Position numbers and translations under genes: made by a program. This document shows, one piece after another, positions 8,457 through 15,919 of a stretch of DNA of 33,745 bases. A model generated the notes under the pieces. It saw only the letters and a list, made by a program, of their open reading frames with translations, was not told the DNA's origin and did no database searches. The DNA is from Bacillus spongiae (GTDB lineage Bacteria; Bacillota; Bacilli; Bacillales; Bacillaceae_K). Position 1 is the stretch's first letter. Each line of letters begins with the position of its first letter. The stretch covers positions 1-33,745 of the forward strand of contig NZ_JBBAXC010000028.1 in NCBI RefSeq assembly GCF_037120725.1, in the 5' to 3' direction.

Positions 8457-9908
8457 ATGAAAAATACAATTACTATTATCGGTTTAGGAGCAGGAGATAT
8501 AGAGCAGCTTCCTTTAGGTGTATATCGTACATTGTTAAAAAGTGATAAACTTTATTTACGTACTAAAGAGCACCCTGTTGTAGCAGACCTTGAAAATGAA
8601 GGATTACAATATGATTCATTTGATTCCATCTATGAAAAGTATGATCAGTTTGAATTAGTCTATCAAGAAATTGTAGAGATTTTAATAAAAAATGCCGAGA
8701 AACAGTCTATCCTTTATGCAGTTCCAGGTCACCCACTTGTTGCTGAACAAACGGTACAGCTATTATTTGAAAAAGCCGATATGAATCAAATAGATGTAAA
8801 GGTTTTAGGTGGGCAAAGTTTTCTTGACGCTCTTTTTACAGCTGTGAAGGTGGACCCGATTGAAGGTTTTCAATTACTAGATGGAACAGCACTAAAAAAA
8901 GAAGAAATTCATATTAGTCAATCTATCTTTATTGGCCAAGTGTATGATGCTTTTATCGCGTCAGAAGTAAAGCTTACACTATTGGAAAAATATCCTTATG
9001 ACCATAAGGTCTTTATTATAACTGCAGCAGGAAGTAAAGCGGAAAGTGTAGAAGAAGTACCATTGTATGAGTTGGATCACCATACAAAATTAAGTAATTT
9101 GACGAGTGTTTACGTACCTCCAGTACAAGAGTTCACCGAAACATATAAAGAATTTGCAACCTTAAAAGAAATTATTGCTAAGTTGAGGGGACCTGATGGC
9201 TGTCCTTGGGATCAGGAGCAAACTCATGCTACATTAAAGAAATACTTAATAGAGGAAGTATATGAACTTTTAAGCGCGATTGATGAAGATAATATTGAAG
9301 GAATGATTGAAGAGCTTGGCGACGTATTATTACAAGTCATGCTCCATGCGCAAATTGGGGAAGATGAGGCGATGTTTTCCATTTATGATGTATTCGAAAG
9401 TATCTCCTCAAAGATGGTTCGACGCCATCCTCACGTGTTTGGAACTGTATCAGTGGAGAATGCGGATGAAGTGATAGTAAATTGGGAGGCTATTAAACAA
9501 CAAGAAAAAGCAGAAACACATCAAAGTTTATTGGATAAGGTAGAGAAAGGTTTACCAGCTTTACTTCGCGCTTATGACTATCAGAAAATAGCAGCAAAGC
9601 AAGGGTTTGATTGGGAAAACACTGAGGGTGCATGGTCAAAAGTTAAAGAAGAAATCAAAGAATTTCAAGAAGAAGCAGAAGGAAGAAATGAACAGAAAAA
9701 AATAGCAGAGTTCGGCGATGTCTTGTTTTCACTTATAAATGTAGCCCGATTGTATGGATTTCACCCAGAAGAAGCACTTGCAATGACAAATGAAAAATTC
9801 TATTTGCGTTTTTCATATGTTGAAAAAAAAGTGAGGGAAAGTGGTAGAGACTTTACTTCTTTTTCATTGGACGAGTTAGATAGGTTTTGGGAAGAATCGA
9901 AAAAATAG
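8457..9908 (+). CDS. yabN: YabN: tetrapyrrole-methylase-like domain fused to MazG NTP pyrophosphohydrolase
   Basis: A 483-residue two-domain protein. The N-terminal 220 residues begin with IIGLGAGDIEQLPLG, the SAM-binding loop of the tetrapyrrole methylase fold, with AVPGHP further on; its substrate is unknown. From about 243 (RGPDGCPWDQEQTH) comes MazG, with the metal-binding motif EEVYE at 266-270 and EELGD at 285-289. A second MazG-like helix pair follows near 400-430. MazG proteins hydrolyse nucleoside triphosphates to monophosphate and pyrophosphate and help clear aberrant nucleotides. The RBS is gaggtaggag. It is the second gene of a yabM-yabN-rqcP run with gaps of about 20 nt. Confidence 0.92.
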   Translation: MKNTITIIGLGAGDIEQLPLGVYRTLLKSDKLYLRTKEHPVVADLENEGLQYDSFDSIYEKYDQFELVYQEIVEILIKNAEKQSILYAVPGHPLVAEQTVQLLFEKADMNQIDVKVLGGQSFLDALFTAVKVDPIEGFQLLDGTALKKEEIHISQSIFIGQVYDAFIASEVKLTLLEKYPYDHKVFIITAAGSKAESVEEVPLYELDHHTKLSNLTSVYVPPVQEFTETYKEFATLKEIIAKLRGPDGCPWDQEQTHATLKKYLIEEVYELLSAIDEDNIEGMIEELGDVLLQVMLHAQIGEDEAMFSIYDVFESISSKMVRRHPHVFGTVSVENADEVIVNWEAIKQQEKAETHQSLLDKVEKGLPALLRAYDYQKIAAKQGFDWENTEGAWSKVKEEIKEFQEEAEGRNEQKKIAEFGDVLFSLINVARLYGFHPEEALAMTNEKFYLRFSYVEKKVRESGRDFTSFSLDELDRFWEESKK

Positions 9909-9927
9909 TAGAAATGGGGAAATACGA

Positions 9928-10200
9928 ATGGCAACAATGAGATTAGATAAATTTTTAAAAGTATCCAGATTGATTAAAAGGAGAACACTTGCAAAAGAAG
10001 TAGCTGATCAAGGACGAATTTCAATAAATGGGATTCAAGCAAAGGCAAGCTCCAATGTCAAAGTAGGAGATGAACTTGTTATTCGGTTCGGGCAAAAGCT
10101 CGTCACACTACAAATCGAAAACCTTCGAGAGATAATCAGGAAAGAGGAAGCTGCCTCAATGTATAAGATTGTAAAAGAGGAACAAGTGGTAAGCGAATAG
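9928..10200 (+). CDS. rqcP: RqcP, S4-domain ribosome quality-control factor (YabO)
   Basis: A 90-residue protein that is almost entirely an S4 RNA-binding domain: MRLDKFLKVSRLIKRRTLAK, then the ADQGRISINGIQAK turn and KVGDELVIRFG. In Bacillus, RqcP (formerly YabO, also annotated HslR/Hsp15-like) works with RqcH on split 50S subunits carrying stalled chains and supports C-terminal alanine tailing. It lies 19 nt after yabN with a modest GGGG-type RBS, so it is probably co-transcribed. A candidate sporulation promoter follows it. Confidence 0.9.
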   Translation: MATMRLDKFLKVSRLIKRRTLAKEVADQGRISINGIQAKASSNVKVGDELVIRFGQKLVTLQIENLREIIRKEEAASMYKIVKEEQVVSE

Positions 10201-10224
10201 CTTGTTCTAAAAAGTCTTTTCTCA

Positions 10225-10232
10225 CATACACT
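10225..10232 (+). promoter_or_regulatory. Possible sigma-E promoter (-10) of yabP-yabQ
   Basis: CATACACT (10225-10232) matches the sigma-E -10 pattern CATACANT completely. The -35 region 14-15 bp upstream (around 10204-10210) is poor. yabP and yabQ are mother-cell sporulation genes in B. subtilis. An inverted repeat, TAGTACA-5-TGTACTA at 10234-10252, lies over the predicted start of transcription. Confidence 0.45.
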
Positions 10233-10273
10233 TTAGTACAAAGCCTGTACTATGTGAAGGTGAGGGGAAAAGA

Positions 10274-10573
10274 ATGAACCATTATAATGAGAGTATTAGT
10301 AATAAACAAGTGGTCGAGCATGACGTCATCATGAGAGGGCGAAAAATATTAGAAATCACAGGTGTAAAGCAAGTCGAAAGTTTTGATAATGAAGAATTTT
10401 TATTAGAAACCGTGATGGGGTTCTTAGCTGTTAGAGGGCAGAACTTACAAATGAAGAATTTAGATGTTGATAAAGGAATCGTTTCAATTAAAGGGAAGGT
10501 TTTTGATTTAATATATGTTGACGAACATCATGAGGAGAAAGCTAAAGGATTCTTTAGTAAGTTGTTTCGATGA
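10274..10573 (+). CDS. yabP: Spore-associated protein YabP
   Basis: A 99-residue member of the YabP/YqfC family found only in endospore formers. It has no signal peptide or membrane helix; the body is predicted beta-rich (GRKILEITGVKQVESFDN, then a segment beginning LAVRGQNLQMKNL). In B. subtilis it is expressed in the mother cell under sigma-E and its exact job is unclear. The RBS ggtgagggg is strong. Its stop overlaps the ATG of yabQ by 4 nt (ATGA), so the two are translationally coupled. Confidence 0.9.
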   Translation: MNHYNESISNKQVVEHDVIMRGRKILEITGVKQVESFDNEEFLLETVMGFLAVRGQNLQMKNLDVDKGIVSIKGKVFDLIYVDEHHEEKAKGFFSKLFR

Positions 10574-11199
10574 GTTTAACGACGCAATTCTATACGATGA
10601 TTGCGATGATAGGAATGGGGGGAGTGTTCGGAGCTGCTCTTGATACTTATCATCGCTTTTTAAAGAGACCTGATCGAAGTCGGTGGATTGTGTTTATTCA
10701 TGATGTTTTGTTTTGGGTAGTGCAAGGACTATTAATTTTTTACGTTTTGTATGTAGTAAATTTTGGAGAGGTCCGATTTTACATCTTTCTAGCATTATTT
10801 TGTGGTTTTAGTGCCTACCAAGCTTTATTTAAATCGTATTATGTAAAAATGTTGGAATTTACGATTAAGCTTGTTATTGCAGTCTATCGTTTTTGTAGGA
10901 AAATGTTTCAAACCTTGATTATCGCTCCAATAAGATGGATTATTACAGTGATAATTGTTGTGGTAATAGGTTTGGCGAAATTTATCTATCGATTAATGTA
11001 TGGCTTATTAAAGCTATTAATTGCCGTTTCCAAGATTCTGCTATCCCCACTATCGTTATTAATAAAAATCATTTGGAAGCTGATACCTAAAGCAATAAAA
11101 AAACACTTGATAATTTATTATCATAAATTGGCAGGAGTTTTTGAAAAAAGTAAGAATACTATGATTAAAGTGATCAATAGATGGAAAAGAAAGAAATAA
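10570..11199 (+). CDS. yabQ: Sporulation membrane protein YabQ
   Basis: A 209-residue protein with hydrophobic helices from the N-terminus (residues 5-25, 42-62, 68-90) and a long hydrophobic, basic C-terminal half. YabQ is needed for spore cortex formation in B. subtilis and localises to the membrane around the forespore. It overlaps yabP by 4 nt and has only a weak RBS of its own, consistent with coupled translation. divIC follows 12 nt later with a strong RBS, so some divIC transcription may come through this operon. Confidence 0.9.
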   Translation: MSLTTQFYTMIAMIGMGGVFGAALDTYHRFLKRPDRSRWIVFIHDVLFWVVQGLLIFYVLYVVNFGEVRFYIFLALFCGFSAYQALFKSYYVKMLEFTIKLVIAVYRFCRKMFQTLIIAPIRWIITVIIVVVIGLAKFIYRLMYGLLKLLIAVSKILLSPLSLLIKIIWKLIPKAIKKHLIIYYHKLAGVFEKSKNTMIKVINRWKRKK

Positions 11200-11211
11200 G
11201 GAGGCAGAAGG

Positions 11212-11580
11212 ATGAGGAAGGCGAATAACATCACATCTATGAATAATGATTATGCTCGACTCCATGAAAAAAGAAAAAAAAATGCCACTAAACATAAAAG
11301 AAGACTTGTTCGCAGGTTGACGGTATTTTTCACTATTGTTATCATGGTCGGAGTTGGTTTAATTTCTATCCTGTTTTCTGGTTCCGATAGATTAGAGTCA
11401 AAAGAAGCTGAGCACACTCAGTTAAAGAAGGAATTACAGAGCCTTCAAGATGAGCAATTATTACTTGAGGAAGAACTTGCTAAGTTAAATGACGATGAGT
11501 ATATTGCAAAATTAGCAAGAAAAGAATATTTTTTGTCTGATGAAGGTGAAATTATTTTTACCCTTCCTAAATCTGAATAG
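11212..11580 (+). CDS. divIC: Cell-division protein DivIC
   Basis: A 122-residue bitopic membrane protein: a basic cytoplasmic N-terminus (about 1-35), one membrane span (about 36-56), then an extracytoplasmic leucine-zipper-like coiled coil (about 60-95, with repeated LKKELQSLQDEQLLLEEEL heptads) and a short FtsB/DivIC tail. DivIC pairs with FtsL and DivIB in the divisome and is essential at high temperature or generally in B. subtilis. The start follows aaggaggcagaagg. Length and topology match the family, and the place before yabR fits. Confidence 0.95.
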   Translation: MRKANNITSMNNDYARLHEKRKKNATKHKRRLVRRLTVFFTIVIMVGVGLISILFSGSDRLESKEAEHTQLKKELQSLQDEQLLLEEELAKLNDDEYIAKLARKEYFLSDEGEIIFTLPKSE

Positions 11581-11591
11581 AATTCATAAGA

Positions 11592-11623
11592 AGAGATGTT
11601 GTCTTATTGACACTCTTTTTTTT
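11592..11623 (+). terminator. Weak terminator-like hairpin after divIC
   Basis: TGTC (11600-11603) pairs with GACA (11609-11612) and, across a 4-nt bulge, AGAG (11592-11595) with CTCT (11613-11616), followed by eight Ts. The stem is short. Its right arm overlaps the -35 of the yabR promoter. Confidence 0.35.
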
Positions 11624-11636
11624 GGAAGGCTATAAT
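11607..11636 (+). promoter_or_regulatory. Sigma-A promoter of yabR
   Basis: Perfect TTGACA (11607-11612) and perfect TATAAT (11631-11636) are separated by 18 bp. Transcription would start near 11643, leaving a leader of about 40 nt before the yabR ATG. Confidence 0.85.
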
Positions 11637-11684
11637 ATATAGTAAGGTTTATTTTTTATATTTCTAAGGAGGATCATTTTTTTT

Positions 11685-12107
11685 ATGTCAATCGAAGTAG
11701 GCAGCAAGTTACAAGGTAAAGTGACAGGTATTACAAATTTTGGTGCGTTCGTGGAGCTGCCTGGAGGCTCAACTGGACTTGTCCATATTAGTGAAGTCGC
11801 TGACAATTATGTTAAGGATATTAATGAACATCTAAAAGTAGGCGATGAAGTTACAGTGAAGGTTCTTAACGTTGAAAGTGATGGTAAAATTGGGTTATCT
11901 ATTCGTAAAGCAAAAGATCAACCGAAGCCTGCCCAATCAAACTCAGGTCGTTCTCGCAGTAATCATCGTTCTAACAATGATTATCGTCCAAAGGAAACCT
12001 TTGAACAAAAAATGGCTCGCTTTTTAAAAGATAGTGAAGATCGACTTTCTTCATTAAAGCGTCAAACTGAGTCAAGACGAGGCGGAAGAGGATCAAAAAG
12101 AGGGTAA
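11685..12107 (+). CDS. yabR: S1-domain RNA-binding protein YabR
   Basis: A 140-residue protein with one S1 domain at about 4-72 (GKVTGITNFGAFVELPGG, LVHISEVAD, VKVLNVESDGKIGLSI). A basic Ser/Arg/Asn-rich tail follows, ending in RRGGRGSKRG. S1 domains bind single-stranded RNA; relatives such as general stress protein 13 (YugI) associate with the ribosome. The specific target of YabR is not known to me. The RBS aaggagga is optimal. It has its own consensus promoter and terminator, so expression is likely strong and independent of divIC. Confidence 0.92.
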   Translation: MSIEVGSKLQGKVTGITNFGAFVELPGGSTGLVHISEVADNYVKDINEHLKVGDEVTVKVLNVESDGKIGLSIRKAKDQPKPAQSNSGRSRSNHRSNNDYRPKETFEQKMARFLKDSEDRLSSLKRQTESRRGGRGSKRG

Positions 12108-12148
12108 CTTGCTGTCTGAATAATTTTATAGCAGGTTTATCTAGGACC

Positions 12149-12184
12149 AACAAGCAAACCAAAATGGATTTGCTTGTTTTTTTC
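12149..12184 (+). terminator. Terminator of yabR
   Basis: AACAAGCAAA (12149-12158) pairs with TTTGCTTGTT (12169-12178), extended by CC/GG with one bulged A, followed by a T run. Confidence 0.85.
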
Positions 12185-12837
12185 TTTTTCTAATTGGAAT
12201 ATCATCCTTATTTTATACCGTGCTCATTCATTATGAACGTAACATATTTATATATATAAATTTAGCTTCATGTTGTCATGATTAGTAATGAAAATAAAAA
12301 GAAATACACTAGTGTACCTATATAGAATATTTTTATTCCGGTACTTCTTTTGATACATAGGCAACTGTTACAGAGGAAAGTTTATCAGGATTCGATAATT
12401 TTGAAATACTATTCTAAATATGAAAAAACATGTCTAACTTCTTTTTCCCTTCTCTTCTTGCAGTTCTTCAAAATTATTACCTAACTGTATATGACCGACT
12501 GTCCATTCTATAACATAGTAATTCCTAGAAAAAAATTCTTATAAGTGAATAGTTTCTTATGAATTCAGTGAGATGTATAAGAAATTATGAAAAGTGAAAA
12601 AATTGTTCGATAAGAAAGGGGCTATAGTAAAAATCGAAGTATATTTCAGTACCAAAAGAGAAAAGGTTCATAGAGAAATATATTACGAACTTGAATACAA
12701 TCGTTCTAGGTATACGTAGCTTTTAAAAACGAATACCTCAATAGGTTATCTATAGGAATAAAATTATGAGAATATGACCAAATAGGTATGGTGATGACGT
12801 TTATGTAGGGGAAGGAGATTGGTAAAAAAGCAGAAAA
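12185..12837. other. Gene-poor AT-rich region between yabR and the tRNA pair
   Basis: About 650 bases with no convincing gene on either strand. A short frame at about 12629-12712 reads VYFSTKREKVHREIYYELEY and stops at a TAG; it faintly resembles the integrase end of IS3-type transposases (xxFFSxLKxExxxxxxY) and could be a decayed insertion sequence. This is a weak resemblance only. I see no CRISPR, tandem repeat or recognisable RNA. Confidence 0.5.
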
Positions 12838-12890
12838 TAAAAAACTGAAATGGTAAAGGCCGCTTGGACCTCCTTCATTTCAGTTTTTTT
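12838..12890. terminator. Bidirectional terminator downstream of the minus-strand tRNAs
   Basis: aaaactgaaatg (12841-12852) pairs with catttcagtttt (12876-12887), with further pairing of GGCC and GGACC inside. T runs occur on both strands, so it ends the minus-strand tRNA transcript and would also stop + strand readthrough. Confidence 0.85.
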
Positions 12891-12895
12891 GCCGA

Positions 12896-12967
12896 TGACC
12901 CGTACGGGATTCGAACCCGTGTTACCGCCGTGAAAGGGCGGTGTCTTAACCGCTTGACCAACGGGCC
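12896..12967 (-). tRNA. trnE: tRNA-Glu (anticodon TTC)
   Basis: On the minus strand the gene starts GGCCCGTTGGTCAAGCGG. The anticodon arm reads GCCCTTTCACGGC, giving anticodon TTC, and the T arm contains GGGTTCGAATCCC. The acceptor pairs GGCCCGT with ACGGGTC, with discriminator A at 12896. The next bases are TCGG, so the 3' CCA is not encoded and must be added by CCA-adding enzyme. Length is 72 nt without CCA. It lies 13 nt downstream of tRNA-Met in the same transcript. Confidence 0.96.
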
Positions 12968-12980
12968 AAAATAATAGTAG

Positions 12981-13054
12981 TAGCGGCGGAGGGGATCGAA
13001 CCCCCGACCTCACGGGTATGAACCGTACGCTCTAGCCAGCTGAGCTACACCGCC
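12981..13054 (-). tRNA. trnM: tRNA-Met, elongator type (anticodon CAT)
   Basis: On the minus strand the gene starts GGCGGTGTAGCTCAGCTGG. The anticodon arm CGGTTCATACCCG gives CAT, and the T arm contains GGGGTTCGATCCCC. The first position G pairs as G-T rather than being unpaired C-A, and the anticodon stem lacks the three G-C pairs of initiators, so this is the elongator form. The 3' CCA is not encoded. It is the first gene of a two-tRNA unit and has a strong promoter directly upstream. Confidence 0.95.
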
Positions 13055-13086
13055 ATATTATCAATGTGTTTTAAAGCACAAAATCT

Positions 13087-13115
13087 ATAATACATACTTT
13101 CTATAAATATGTCAA
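13087..13115 (-). promoter_or_regulatory. Sigma-A promoter of the tRNA-Met/Glu unit
   Basis: On the minus strand, perfect TTGACA (13110-13115), a 17-bp spacer and TATTAT (13087-13092). Transcription would begin about 25 bp upstream of tRNA-Met. Confidence 0.85.
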
Positions 13116-13247
13116 TAATATAAGTGTTTTTTTATTGTTTTTATAGTTTCTATCTAATGGTTAACGATTAAATGAGCAGGGGACAAGTGAAATATAATGT
13201 TGTAATTTTCTGATTTTTTGTAGTAATCGTAAATAATAGCTGATTTA

Positions 13248-13313
13248 CGTCGAAGACTTTTTTCTTGGGGACAACCTATTTTGACAAGTTTTGAAAATAA
13301 TTCTCTTTATAAT
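13248..13313 (+). promoter_or_regulatory. spoIIE promoter: Spo0A-type sigma-A promoter with 21-bp spacer
   Basis: Perfect TTGACA (13281-13286) and perfect TATAAT (13308-13313) are 21 bp apart instead of 17. This is the abnormal spacing known for Spo0A-activated promoters such as B. subtilis spoIIE and spoIIG. A 0A-like box CGTCGAA lies at 13248-13254 (consensus TGTCGAA), and TTTGACA overlapping the -35 (13280-13286) matches the reverse box at 6 of 7 positions. Confidence 0.8.
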
Positions 13314-13346
13314 TAGCACCAAAGATCAAAGTGGGGAGTGTTATAA

Positions 13347-15833
13347 ATGGCAAAAATGGATTACACGGCGATGGAAACAGTCCGAAGTGTAGACGTGGCT
13401 AAACCAAATGTCGAAGTGTCAAAAGGTTTGAGAAATGCACGACTGAAATTGGAGTGGTTATTTCTTCAAAAAGGGATCCTTATTATGTTGGTCGGGTTTT
13501 TACTTGGACGAGCACTAATTTTATCTCATTTAATGCCATTTGCTTTGCCATTTTTTGCAGTTGTCTATGTTATTAAACGTAAACATTCACCGCTCGCTTT
13601 TATCGGGTTATTAGCTGGTAGCTTAACACTCTCCATTTCGAGTATGTCTTATACATTTTTTAGTATTACTTTGTTTCTTATTGTTTTTCGAATGACAAAA
13701 AAATGGAGGAAGGATGATTTTACTTCTCTCCCTTATTTTGTGTGTGGCACCATTCTTATCTCAAGTTTTGGCTTTTCTTATATTATGCAACAATTTAAAC
13801 TTACTCTTTTTGATGGGGTAATGTCAGCTATTGAAGGTGGACTAGCTTTTATCCTTACATTAATCTTTATTCAAAGTATTCCTCTTTTATCCATTCAAAA
13901 ACGAAAAAGATCACTAAAAACGGAAGAAGTTGTGAGCGTTATTATTCTTCTTGCTTCGGTCATGACAGGAACGATGGGCTGGACCGTTTATGATCTTTCT
14001 ATTGAACATATATTTGCTAGATACTTAGTGCTTATTTTTGCTTTCGTTGCAGGAGCGACGATTGGGTCAACAGTCGGGGTCGTCACGGGGTTAATATTTT
14101 CTTTATCCAATGTAACCTCTTTATATCAAATGAGTTTACTTGCATTTGCGGGCCTGCTCGGGGGGATTATGAAAGAAGGTAAAAAAGTTGGAGCTTCAAT
14201 CGGCTTAATGATTGCCACTCTTTTAGTGGGAATGTATGGGGAAGCAAATACGATCCTAACCCAAACCGTTTATGAATCTTTGGTTGCTATATGTCTGCTT
14301 CTAATTACCCCGAATACCTTAACGAATAAATTGGCTAAATTTATTCCTGGTACGAATGAATATCATCAAGAGCAACAAATATATATGAGGAAAATTCGAG
14401 ATGTGACTGCAAGCCGTGTTTCGCAATTTTCTTCTGTATTTGAAGCATTATCAAATAGTTTTAAGCAGTTTGATCACATAAAAGAAGAGGATCATGATGA
14501 TAAGGAATTAGATTATTTTTTAAGCAATGTAACAGAAAAAACGTGTCAAACATGTTTTAAAAAAGAGCAGTGTTGGGCTAATCACTTCGATAAAACGTAT
14601 AACTTATTGAAAGATGTCATTTATGAACATGATATTGGAAATATTCCTCTCTCTCCCAGGCTCACTAGAGATTTAGAGAAACATTGTACTAGAAATGATA
14701 AGATGCAGGATGCCATTTCTAAAGAACTTACGTTTTATCAAGCTAATTTAAAATTAAAAAAGCAAGTGAAAGAAAGTAGGAAATTAGTTGCGGAGCAGCT
14801 CCTTGGAGTGTCAGAAGTTATGAGAGACTTTGCTAAAGAAATTCAAAAAGAAAGGGAGAACCATGAAATACAAGAAGAACAAATTTTAGAATCATTAGAG
14901 GATTTCGGAATTGATATTGAACATGTAGATATTTTCAGTTTAGAAAAAGGTAATGTCGATATTGATATGACGATTCCCTACTGTGGTGGAAAAGGAACGT
15001 GTGAGAAATTAATTGCCCCCATGTTATCAGATATACTAGGTGAAACGGTGGTCGTTCAAAAAGAAGAATGTGCTACTTTTCCAAGCGGTACTTGTCACGC
15101 TATGTTAGGTTCTGCGAAAAATTATGCGATTGAATCAGGGGTAGCACATGCAGCCAAGGGAGGAGGCTTAGTTTCTGGAGACAGTTATTCAATGATCGAA
15201 CTTGGTGCTGGCAAATATGCTGTAGCCATTAGCGATGGTATGGGGAATGGAGAACGGGCTCATTATGAGAGTCTCGAAACGTTAACATTATTAAAAAAAA
15301 TTCTACAGTCGGGTATCGAAGAGAAGGTAGCCATTAAATCGGTTAACTCTATTCTCTCTTTACGTACGACTGATGAAATCTTTTCGACATTGGATTTAGC
15401 CATGATAGATTTGCATAATGCGACTTCTAATTTCTTAAAAGTAGGATCTACACCAAGTTTTATTAAAAGAGGGGACAAAGTATTCAAAATTGAAGCAAGT
15501 AATTTACCGATGGGGATGTTCTACGAATTTGATGTGGATGTAGTAACGGAACAGTTAAAGGCGGGAGATTTACTTATTATGATGAGTGATGGAGTTTTTG
15601 AAGGTCCAAAGCATGTCGAAAATTACGATGCATGGATGAAGCGGAAAATTAAAGAGATTAATACATCAGACCCACAGGAATTGTCTGATTTGATTATGGA
15701 AGAGGTCATTCGTACTCGTTCTGGGAATATTGAGGATGACATGACGGTCGTTGTAACTAAGGTTAGTCATAATACGCCAAAATGGGCAACTATTCCAATT
15801 AATTATTATAGAAAAAAGAAGAAAATTTCATAA
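13347..15833 (+). CDS. spoIIE: Stage II sporulation protein E (membrane serine phosphatase)
   Basis: An 828-residue SpoIIE, full length. It dephosphorylates SpoIIAA in the forespore, which frees sigma-F, and it also binds FtsZ at the polar septum. About ten hydrophobic helices fill residues 45-325 (LGRALILSHLMPFALPFF is typical). A central region with a CQTCFKKEQCW cysteine cluster follows. The C-terminal PP2C phosphatase has metal-binding aspartates at 612 (SGDSYSM), 630 (SDGMGNGE), 748 (MSDGVFEG) and 797 (EDDMTVV). The RBS is gtggggag. The promoter architecture indicates Spo0A control. yabS begins 86 nt downstream. Confidence 0.97.
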   Translation: MAKMDYTAMETVRSVDVAKPNVEVSKGLRNARLKLEWLFLQKGILIMLVGFLLGRALILSHLMPFALPFFAVVYVIKRKHSPLAFIGLLAGSLTLSISSMSYTFFSITLFLIVFRMTKKWRKDDFTSLPYFVCGTILISSFGFSYIMQQFKLTLFDGVMSAIEGGLAFILTLIFIQSIPLLSIQKRKRSLKTEEVVSVIILLASVMTGTMGWTVYDLSIEHIFARYLVLIFAFVAGATIGSTVGVVTGLIFSLSNVTSLYQMSLLAFAGLLGGIMKEGKKVGASIGLMIATLLVGMYGEANTILTQTVYESLVAICLLLITPNTLTNKLAKFIPGTNEYHQEQQIYMRKIRDVTASRVSQFSSVFEALSNSFKQFDHIKEEDHDDKELDYFLSNVTEKTCQTCFKKEQCWANHFDKTYNLLKDVIYEHDIGNIPLSPRLTRDLEKHCTRNDKMQDAISKELTFYQANLKLKKQVKESRKLVAEQLLGVSEVMRDFAKEIQKERENHEIQEEQILESLEDFGIDIEHVDIFSLEKGNVDIDMTIPYCGGKGTCEKLIAPMLSDILGETVVVQKEECATFPSGTCHAMLGSAKNYAIESGVAHAAKGGGLVSGDSYSMIELGAGKYAVAISDGMGNGERAHYESLETLTLLKKILQSGIEEKVAIKSVNSILSLRTTDEIFSTLDLAMIDLHNATSNFLKVGSTPSFIKRGDKVFKIEASNLPMGMFYEFDVDVVTEQLKAGDLLIMMSDGVFEGPKHVENYDAWMKRKIKEINTSDPQELSDLIMEEVIRTRSGNIEDDMTVVVTKVSHNTPKWATIPINYYRKKKKIS

Positions 15834-15919
15834 TACTTTTGAAAATAAACGGCGTTCGTATATTTCCTCTTAAGTTTGTCGAGTATGTTAGTAACTACGA
15901 CACTAGGAGGAGAATATCC

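Noticed and set aside
12801-13013. A 70-residue minus-strand open frame.
   Set aside because: It lies over tRNA-Glu, part of tRNA-Met and the shared terminator, so it is a by-product of structural RNA genes.
15858-15890. A forespore-type promoter before yabS (GTATA at 15858 with GAGTATGTTA at 15881).
   Set aside because: The -10 match is poor and the 18-bp gap does not fit sigma-F well.
15839-15919. An N-terminal extension of yabS by 27 residues.
   Set aside because: No RBS near 15839, while aggaggag precedes TTG 15920 and the protein begins there in family style.
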